DNA of 64,000 nucleotides from Molanna angustata. Taxonomy: Eukaryota; Arthropoda; Insecta; Trichoptera; Molannidae. The stretch is taken from assembly GCA_963576475.1 (NCBI GenBank), contig OY754984.1, positions 15,994,722 through 16,058,721 on the forward strand, read 5' to 3'. Positions 57,077 through 64,000 of the stretch are shown here, in pieces. The position numbers and the translations under genes are program-made. Below the pieces are notes generated by a model. The model was not told the DNA's origin. It did not search any database and worked only from the letters and a program-made list of their open reading frames with translations. Within the stretch, counting starts at the first letter, position 1. Each line of letters begins with the position of its first letter.

Positions 57077-58015
57077 TATACAGAGTGTCCCAAAAGCTAA
57101 CGATAAGCTGAGTAATAGATGTAGGCTAGGTTGACATTTTATAAAGAATATGGAAAAAACTTAAGTCTCTTAGTTTTTCCACCAGAATATTTTTTTTCAA
57201 AACGTTTAAATCGACCGCCAGGTCCACATTTTTGGGTGCTGTGGCAACAAATTTTCAAATTTCTTAGTTACAATTTTTGATAGATACGTAATTCTGAATA
57301 ACCATGCGATTAGTCACAGGTGCAATTAAAACCATGCATGCTTAGTTTGAGGATTTGACGTAATTGAATTGAATTTTTTTTCTTGAGGGAAAAAATTAGT
57401 GAAAACGACCCAGTAAAAACAATAGCACTTTATAAAAATTTAACGTACAATAATATAATTATTTAACTAAGATTTGTTTTGGAAATGTCGACTGGGTTAA
57501 GAGGCGGGAACCACACGAATTTTGTTTTGGCTATTTTGTTGAGTGTTGATCCACGAACGTTGGGATGCGCGCGCAGTGTACGTTCACACTGCGCAAGCGT
57601 TGGTTTAAGAGGCTGTTACAGTAAAAATCTACTTTGTAGGCTTAATAGTTTTTCGGTTATTTACAATGAATAATTTAAAAAATGTTTCATTAAAACTAAT
57701 ATAATAAGAAAATTATTTGATAAATTCAAATTTCAAAAAACTCACTCAATAGAATAAAGGTGTCAAAATTACACGCATTTTTCTATTTCAAAGACGTAGA
57801 AGAAAAGATTTTTAATTTTTTTTTTGTGAAGTATATACTCAGTATGTTTTTTCAAAGATAATGATTTAAAAAAAACAATCCCGAATAGATGCCATTTGAT
57901 AATTATTTTACTATGTATTCAATCTGGTCTTGACCAAATCCTTAATATGAACCACCTCTAAATTATCTCCTGTGTAATAAAAGAAAAATTATTGGACTTG
58001 AATAACGTGGTGAAG
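57077..58015. other. Unassigned sequence
   Basis: Begins cagagtgtcccaaaagctaa, which resembles the end of some DNA transposons, but no inverted partner was found. A 14-base inverted pair sits at 57576 (gtgtacgttcacac). No gene. Confidence 0.4.
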
Positions 58016-58019
58016 AAGT

Positions 58020-58312
58020 ATCTTATTCTTCTTCTTCGTTTGGTAGATCAGCTTCGTTTAGTATCCTTCCATCTATATACGTCCATGCTATATACGCAAG
58101 TCTATCACTGTCCATCCTGGCTGCGTGTCTTCCAATGTCTTTTTCTGGATCTACTCCACCGAATGATGTCTTCTATTCCACATGATTTTCTTATTTCAAC
58201 ATTGCGAACACGATCTCGGAGTGTTATTCCAATTATTGACCTTAGAACCTTCATTTCCATTGTCGTTAGGAACCCCACGGTTCGTACAGTGTCTGCTCGC
58301 GTTTTTTTTCGC
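58020..58312 (-). pseudogene. RTE-like family 2 fragment, minus strand
   Basis: Minus strand reads TRADTVRTVGFLTTMEMKVL, RSIIGITLRDRVRNVEIRKS, CGIEDIIRWSRSRKRHWK, then shifts toward the tail, which ends in (GAA)n at about 58025. It is the inverted counterpart of 58770-59162. Confidence 0.85.
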
Positions 58313-58451
58313 GTTTTTCGAGATACATTATGGATTTTAAGTCTGTTTGTGATTTATGTATTATATCGAAAAGTTCAAAGTATTCATTTAAGTTGTAGCA
58401 ACTCCGTCTAATGTAATTGTTTTGTGAGTAGTTTGTGTAAAGTGGTACATT

Positions 58452-58600
58452 AGATAGGCCAGTGGGAGAGCGGTAAGAGCGCTGGTTTAGTAATGAAGTG
58501 GCCACTAGATCGAATCCTGCCAGACGGATTTCGTTAACCTACATATAGTGAAAGCATCGATGCTTAATTTAGGTAATGTATGCGTATTATTATGTAAGTA
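58452..58600 (+). mobile_element. tRNA-derived SINE, copy 3 (best preserved)
   Basis: The head aggccagtgggagagcggta has an A-box match; the B box is agatcgaatcctgcc (58508-58522). The body gacggatttcgttaacctac and gcttaatttaggtaatgtat is shared with 4391-4450 and 31249-31310. The tRNA-like part is about 75 bases. Confidence 0.75.
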
Positions 58601-58769
58601 CTTTTTTCAAGGAAATCTATCATCATCATTTATTTGTGGAAATCATTATATACTTCTTCATTATTTAAGAAAATACAAAAAAATACATTCGTAAGTAAAC
58701 TATGGTATTCTTGTCTAAAACAAATGATATGGTTGTTATGATCTGGAAAAATAAACACATGCGTATTGA

Positions 58770-59162
58770 CAGTAAGGTCAGAATATAATATAAGACATGC
58801 GTGCGACCGATCATGACGTATGCTGTGGAAACGCGAGCAGATACTGTACGAACCGAGGGGCTTTTAAGGACAACGGAGATGAAGGTTTTAAGGCCAATCA
58901 CTGGTAAAACTCTCCGAGATCGTGTTCGCAATGTTCAAATAAGGAAAACACGTGGAATAGAGGACATCGTTCGGTGGAGTAGATACAGAAGAAGGCATTG
59001 GAGGGACAGTGATAGACTTGCAGCGAATGGAATCTCTTCTGGCCGCCGCATACCCGGAAGACCACCCAAGAGATGGAAGGATAGCTGGACTTTGTCATCC
59101 CAGGAGGAATAGTTTCTGAAGAACCGATCAACTAGATCTACTAAGCGAAGAAGAAGAAGATG
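58770..59162 (+). pseudogene. RTE-like family 2 C-terminus, plus strand
   Basis: YKTCVRPIMTYAVETRADTV, RTTEMKVLRPITGKTLRDRV, EDIVRWSRYRRRHWRDSDRL, PGRPPKRWKDSWTLSSQEE stop, then a (GAA)n tail at 59145-59162. About 110 codons are open. It has a small internal deletion relative to 37691-38577 (HVGRASSD missing). Confidence 0.88.
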
Positions 59163-59844
59163 AAGATCAGTGGTGTTGTGGGTATTTACTGGTTTAATTA
59201 TTCTGTCTCTGAGGGTAAAATGAAATAAAAATATAACGACGAATTGAAAAACCTTCTCTTTTTTGAATTCGGTAAAAAATATTATATCAAAAATAATTCC
59301 AGATTGAAGGTTATGTACGATACAGAGCATGAAATATATACAGATCGTTTGATTACCGCTTTGATTTGCCGTGTTTATATTTGCTCTGCTGTCGAGGTTT
59401 TCATTTTTATCAGATACGGTAAATAGATCCAAATGTGCCAACATTATAAGCCGTGGTCTATAGTCTATATTACCTATAGCTGAATATGAGTTCTTGACGT
59501 ATTGGGAAGCAGATCGTGGGAGTGTTCTCTTAAAATAACCTACACAGTCTGATTAAATAACTTAACCAATATAATATTCCATACTTTGTCATCATCACGT
59601 CAGTTCAAATATAAACAAATTTACATATAATAAAGTTTCTGAATTTATTAGTATACATGTTATGCAAATTGTGTCAAAAGTTACGAAGATATTCATAGAG
59701 TCGTAGTTTTTAATGTGTATCGGTTTGGGTTTAACCGAAGTGCATTTTGGTGTAAATTTTTCGTTACAGAGTAAAGTTTGCACAATTGAGTTCATCAATA
59801 CTGCATTGAAAAATATTTCCACAATTGCATCATAACATTTAATT
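59163..59844. other. Unassigned sequence
   Basis: No gene or repeat recognised. Confidence 0.45.
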
Positions 59845-60075
59845 ATTACACAATAATTTTCAACTATTACACATCAACATTTTACTATAACGCCATAATT
59901 TACCACTGTAACATCACATTTTAACTCTTCACTATTTCATCATAACTTTTCATTATGATGTCATACTTCATCACTATTATACTATAACTCCTCACTTATA
60001 CGTCTTAATATTATTTCTTCAGTATATCATAACTATTCACTATTACACCATCACTCTTCACTATCACGCATCACT
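59845..60075. repeat. Degenerate short tandem repeat
   Basis: Many variants of a 14-20-base unit of the type ttcactattacaccatcac. Phase and length vary too much to give a clean period. Confidence 0.7.
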
Positions 60076-60191
60076 AGACGTAGAATTAAAAAAAATATCA
60101 ACAAATTACTGGTCGAAAATTTAATCAAGATTGACTAATAAATGAAATTACTTCAAGACAAAAGTTTTTAAACGATTTTTTAAAATTATAA

Positions 60192-60506
60192 TACGATTCG
60201 CCATCTTCTCGTCTTTCAACTCAAAAAATTGTTTTAATTGTATTATTAACATCTACTTTAGACGGTTTTTCTCCTATTTTTACTTCTCTTAAAAAACGCC
60301 CTTCGTGTCGTTTTGACGAGAGGTTTGATTATTTCCAACTGGGGAAAAAAACGAATTACTTAGAAGAAGGAGCAGAAAATGCAATTAAAAAAGTTTTTCA
60401 TTTCGATAATTTAAACAGTCTCGAAGATTTATTTAAGTGGGATAGTTACCGGGACGTTTTTTTTAAATATAGATACGTACATATATACAATCTATCACGT
60501 AGGTAA
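60192..60506 (+). other. 104-codon open frame without ATG, unrecognised
   Basis: After TAA at 60189 the frame is open to TAA at 60504. It reads STQKIVLIVLLTSTLDGFSP, RFDERFDYFQLGKKTNYLEE, GAENAIKKVFHFDNLNSLED and LFKWDSYRDVFFKY. The amino acid mix is protein-like, with a hydrophobic start and a charged, aromatic-rich remainder. It contains no in-frame ATG and no obvious splice acceptor at its left edge. It may be an exon or transposon remnant, or chance. I know no family that fits. Confidence 0.3.
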
Positions 60507-60867
60507 TGTATCATCATCAAGCAGAGAGAACCGTGCTCCATACACCTTTCAAACATCCATGCTTCCTTAACATGACCTTCCTTAAGAGTTCTGAAATCGA
60601 CATGATATTTTGGGGGGTATATGTTTAATTTATTAATTTATATCAGAAGGATTGTATTACAAATGTGCGTGTCCAAAAGGATTCTATTTTATTTAAAACA
60701 TACCTATACCTCTAAGTGTCATATTGCTTATGTCTGTTCATTAAATAATTGATAATACATGATTTATAGTAATGAAAGGTTTTCAATCAAATAACTACTT
60801 ACACGATCAATACTAGTTTATTCGAAATAAATGAAATTACAATATAAATAATAACTTAATAAATTTT

Positions 60868-61077
60868 TGATGTCGTGGGTCGAAACAAATAGATAAAGAT
60901 TAAACGCGACTCTACTTTATTGAACGATCAACACATGAATAAAGATCTGTCGATCAGCTCGTATCAACGACGGTTTATAAATTGATCCTCGTCAATCTGC
61001 GGGAGCATTCGAGAATCACGCAGCTATACACATTACAGCTGGCTAGGTGCAGCTACAATATAATATTGTCTACATCA
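60868..61077 (-). mobile_element. Probable solo LTR, 210 bp
   Basis: Bounded by tgatgt...acatca, a 6-base inverted terminus typical of LTRs. On the minus strand it has TATAAA (60979-60974) and, downstream, caataaag (near 60925). Upstream of the TATA box is TTCtcGAAtgCTC (61015-61003), a heat-shock trimer with one changed base. No target duplication is visible and no internal retrotransposon region adjoins. Confidence 0.45.
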
Positions 61078-61254
61078 CTGGAAGATGATGGGAAAACTAA
61101 AGAAAAGACGAGTAGAAGTATTTAAAAGATGTCTACATCCAGCAATGGAGAGATAAGAAGAAGATAAACGAAGGCGGACCATTTTTGTTCTTACGCTTCG
61201 TTTCTTCAAATTATCATTCACATAATATTTTTAATAATACGATAAGCCAATAGA

Positions 61255-61790
61255 ACAGGTCACAACATGTAAATACCTACGTGTGGAGATATGTAGTGGC
61301 ACTGATCTCTATACATAAGTCAAAGAGCAGACTGATAAAGCTGCAGTTATCTCCGGATACACGAAGGACACTGTTTGAGCCAATAAACATATGCTAGTAG
61401 AGAGTAAAGTCCGAATATATAACACGTGCATCAGACCCATAATGACCTATAGAGTTGAAGCAAGGGCTGACACGGTGAGAACAAAACAGCTAGCTCAGAA
61501 CAACAGAGATAAAAATGCTTAGACCTATCTTACACAGAACCTGCAATTAGGAGGATATTGTAAGGTGGAGATGGCAAATAAGAAGGTACTGTAGAGATCA
61601 TAATATAGAGAGTATGAATCCAGTAAAGCTGCCAAAGATTGTAATGCGCGAGACCAGAGGGACGTCGACCACCGGGAAGACCAACAAAGAGATGGAGGGA
61701 GAGCTGGACATCCTCATCCCAGGACCACTAGAAACAGATCATAGATCTACCAAAAGAAAAAGAAGAAGAAGAAGTACGAGAATAACACAA
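61255..61790 (+). pseudogene. RTE-like family 2 fragment, decayed
   Basis: IEQVTTCKYLRVEICSGTDL, KAAVISGYTKDTV, MLVESKVRIYNTCIRPIMTY, EARADTVRTKQLAQNN, then frame-broken sequence for the basic C-terminus, ending with (AAG)n at 61770-61788. Several stops and shifts make it the most decayed family 2 copy of this length. Confidence 0.8.
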
Positions 61791-62344
61791 CGAGTAATAT
61801 TATCATCATCAAGGTAGGATTGAACCCAATAGGTTTACTCGTGACATGAACTTAATATATGTTCTTATCTGGTCTTAATCTTAAAAATGTATAAATTAGT
61901 ACTCGATGATAATCTAATATTAACCTACACTCAATCATAAAAATCCTTAAAAATCAAAGTTTTTTTATGAAATGGTCATCAATTTTGGTATAAATTAATA
62001 CAATTTCTTAATTAATTTACGTTTATAAGATTTCTAATGTCTGAATCTAATCGTTATCATTATCACTAGTAGCCCTGCGATTGAATTTTAAATAACATCG
62101 CTGATACCAGCGAAAAATTTCACATTGGTTGTTAATTTTGAGTGTCGAATATTTATAATAAACGAGCGCGATATAATTTATACTAAGAAAATGCGAAAAA
62201 AAGCTTATTGTCGTGATGTGTCAAGGCAGAATATATCTAACCTCAAATGTTTGGTAATATTCTATAAGATGATCATATTTTATTTCCCCCTTCACGCCAT
62301 TGTAAACAAGGGATGGGTGAAAAACCTAGAGGGCCAGTCCTAGT
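61791..62344. other. Unassigned sequence
   Basis: No gene or shared repeat recognised. Confidence 0.45.
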
Positions 62345-62640
62345 CTGGATCTTGATTGTCAAATTCATAGTTTTGATTTACTTATTTACTTTACTTTTTG
62401 TGGGGCTACGGCTTTTCCTGCACTTTTGGCTGTGTCATCGAGTATTTTCCTTCTACACTCTTGGCTCCCGTTCGGCCAGCCACTTTACAGCTTCTGGAGT
62501 CGCCCTATGGATGTCTACCCAGTCTCCTTCATACCTCCGTATCGGGCACTCCTAAACTAGATGCTGGATAGTTTGGTTTCTTGCTCCACAGTCACATTCC
62601 GCAGAATCCCTTTTTCCCCATTTCTACATTTGGTAGTTAC
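62345..62640 (-). pseudogene. Jockey-type LINE C-terminal CCHC segment, minus strand
   Basis: Minus strand: DSAECDCGARNQTIQHLV, one stop, ECPIRRYEGDWVDIHRATPE, AVKWLAEREPRV stop at about 62460. Same domain as 39132-39275, with the CxCG...H...C knuckle residues all present. Confidence 0.8.
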
Positions 62641-62734
62641 ATCGGTCTTGACATGTACGAATTCTGTTTTGTCGAATGCAAACTTTTATTTAATTCTATT
62701 TTGATAAGTCTCCTGTCACGTCTAAACATCATTG

Positions 62735-62812
62735 GCTTTTACCGAAATCGAACCCAGGACGCCCGCATAGAAACCAAACCACCAACGGTGCCACGGCGAT
62801 CGGCGGACTGAT
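62735..62812 (-). mobile_element. tRNA-like SINE fragment, minus strand
   Basis: Minus strand: gtggcaccgttggtggtttg (A-box side) and cgtcctgggttcgatttcgg (B box GGTTCGATTTC). Different body from the other SINEs here. Confidence 0.5.
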
Positions 62813-63393
62813 GAACTTGATTTAAAATTTTGAACAAGATGACAAACATTTTCAACAGATATTTTTTCTTGTTAAAGCTTGTAAATATTTTTTTGTGATA
62901 TCGATTTTTTTTTGGGGCAGACTACCGCGATTCAAGACCGTCAGACGTGAGCTGGATTGTCCCATACCTACTCCCAAACTTGACGTCTCGTTGAATATTT
63001 CATGTCCAGGGGGATGGATGGATGTGTGGTGTTTTGGTTCCACACTCTCAACCGTGGTTTGAATTTATCTCTACCTCTACGTTATCTGCACGGTGATGGA
63101 ATGTGAGGTTTTGAAAGGGATTTTTTAGGGGTTTACATATCAAAAATTCATTTTCGTTTTTACTATATCTACAACATGATTCTCACTAGATACGCACCTA
63201 ATTGCTGTGTGGTTTACTTACATATTTTATTTGCATACCTCGGTTTTTCGATGCTGTGAATTTTTTATACGATAACACGTTAGCATATTGGTATATTCGT
63301 TCTATTTCGATGAAATAGGAATTCCACTTCCAGAGGAAATTGATAAATGTTTATTAAGATGTAAGAAATGGGAATTAGGTTAATACTCCTCTA
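62813..63393. other. Unassigned sequence
   Basis: A GC-richer part (62920-63060) has no recognised content. Confidence 0.4.
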
Positions 63394-63540
63394 CTGGGGG
63401 GCAAGAACAGGCGTAATCAAAGCCATGATATAATTATCTTATGGAGTTCTATAATATCTACAGATGTATTAGAAGAAAGATAATTATATCCATGATATGT
63501 GTAAACATTAATGGTTTTGATTCCGCCGGTAAAGTGGAAG
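63394..63540. mobile_element. Palindromic MITE, family P, copy 3 (degenerate)
   Basis: Ctggggggcaagaacaggcg at left, ttttgattccgccggt at right, and atggagttctataatatcta in the centre match 28002-28185. The outer arms are worn. Confidence 0.75.
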
Positions 63541-63544
63541 TCGA

Positions 63545-63815
63545 AACAAGCTGTAGGAGACTTTAGGACCGGAACACCATCTACCCTACAACACATGGAA
63601 GACACTGAATAGACTCCGTGTAGGTGTCACAAGGTATAAAAATAACTAGTATAGGTGGGGTACAGGACGAGAGGATGATGTAACATGCGATTACGGGGAG
63701 GTCCCGTCCAAGATGATAAACAAGAGAGGAAGAATTGGTTGTGGCAAATGACGTGGCAATTGCTGCTGCAACGTGTTGGAGTGGTAAGGCATAATACGTA
63801 TGTCCGGACACGTTA
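63545..63815 (+). pseudogene. Jockey-type LINE C-terminal fragment
   Basis: HGRH-like start, then WKTLNRLRVGVTRYKNN, REDDVTCDYGEVPSKM (second knuckle cysteine changed to tyrosine) and a shifted VANDVAIAAATCWSGKAY. Several breaks; resembles the piece at 39930-40035. Confidence 0.6.
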
Positions 63816-64000
63816 AGTGAGTATTTATCGTTTAAAAAAAATGGAAATTAAAGACTAAGTATGATGAGACACGAATCGATTGTGAAAAATCTCTTCTGCA
63901 TAGTGTCTACCTAATAATAAAGAGACATTCATTTATTTAAGTTTTTAAGGTATTACTATATTCCGTTTGCTTAATATTTTTGTCGACCTTATTGAATGCT

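Noticed and set aside
57070..57110. mariner-like terminus (cagagtgtcccaaaag)
   Set aside because: No inverted partner or transposase fragment was found within reach, so no element can be defined.
58452..58530. Possible functional tRNA gene
   Set aside because: It has A- and B-box-like sequence but no cloverleaf I can draw, and its body is shared by other copies, so it is a SINE.

Overview
This window looks like 64 kb of AT-rich (roughly 70 percent by eye) insect nuclear DNA with no host gene I can recognise. It is a dense mosaic of retrotransposon ends, DNA-transposon remnants, SINEs, palindromic MITEs and simple repeats. A moth or butterfly is my best guess, held loosely. The grounds are an RTE-like LINE of a type I associate with Lepidoptera (9195-9745), the 'aaccgacttcaaaaa' tandem motif at 33830-33970, and scattered 'taccccgtgagggac...gtgatg' fragments. 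These assignments come from memory of families, not from a search.

Layout. 1-3.9 kb: copies of a non-coding repeat (family A, possibly Helentron-associated), one of them split by a 2.2 kb hAT element with an exact 8-bp target duplication. 4.2-9.1 kb: a SINE inside a minisatellite, then a Jockey/CR1-type LINE tail split by an RTE-like LINE with a 14-bp target duplication, then a nearly full-length Jockey/CR1-type reverse transcriptase ORF. 9.2-17.6 kb: LINE C-termini, 103-bp tandem arrays (one split by a CpG-rich 734-bp TIR element), an (AT)n block and a 32-bp minisatellite. 17.6-29.6 kb: LINE 3' ends in both orientations, two copies of a palindromic MITE (family P), an 86-base poly-T and a fragment that looks like an R2/R4-type endonuclease. 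29.6-41.3 kb: long unassigned stretches, another family A copy, an LTR-like segment with perfect heat-shock elements, several MITEs and an RTE-like LINE with target duplications. 41.3-54.7 kb: more LINE 3' halves, tandem duplications, a second copy of a nearly identical MITE (family Q), and a 330-codon reverse transcriptase ORF. 54.7-64 kb: a second CpG-rich TIR element, inverted RTE fragments, a SINE, a probable solo LTR, and one unexplained 104-codon open frame lacking ATG.

Nothing here works together as a pathway. What the region shows is layering: insertion order can be read at several points because target duplications or flanking repeats preserve the pre-insertion sequence. The observation I rate highest is that LTR-like or transposon promoters in the window repeatedly carry trimeric heat-shock-factor sites close to a TATA box. 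Coding potential is limited to transposon proteins, nearly all truncated or frameshifted.
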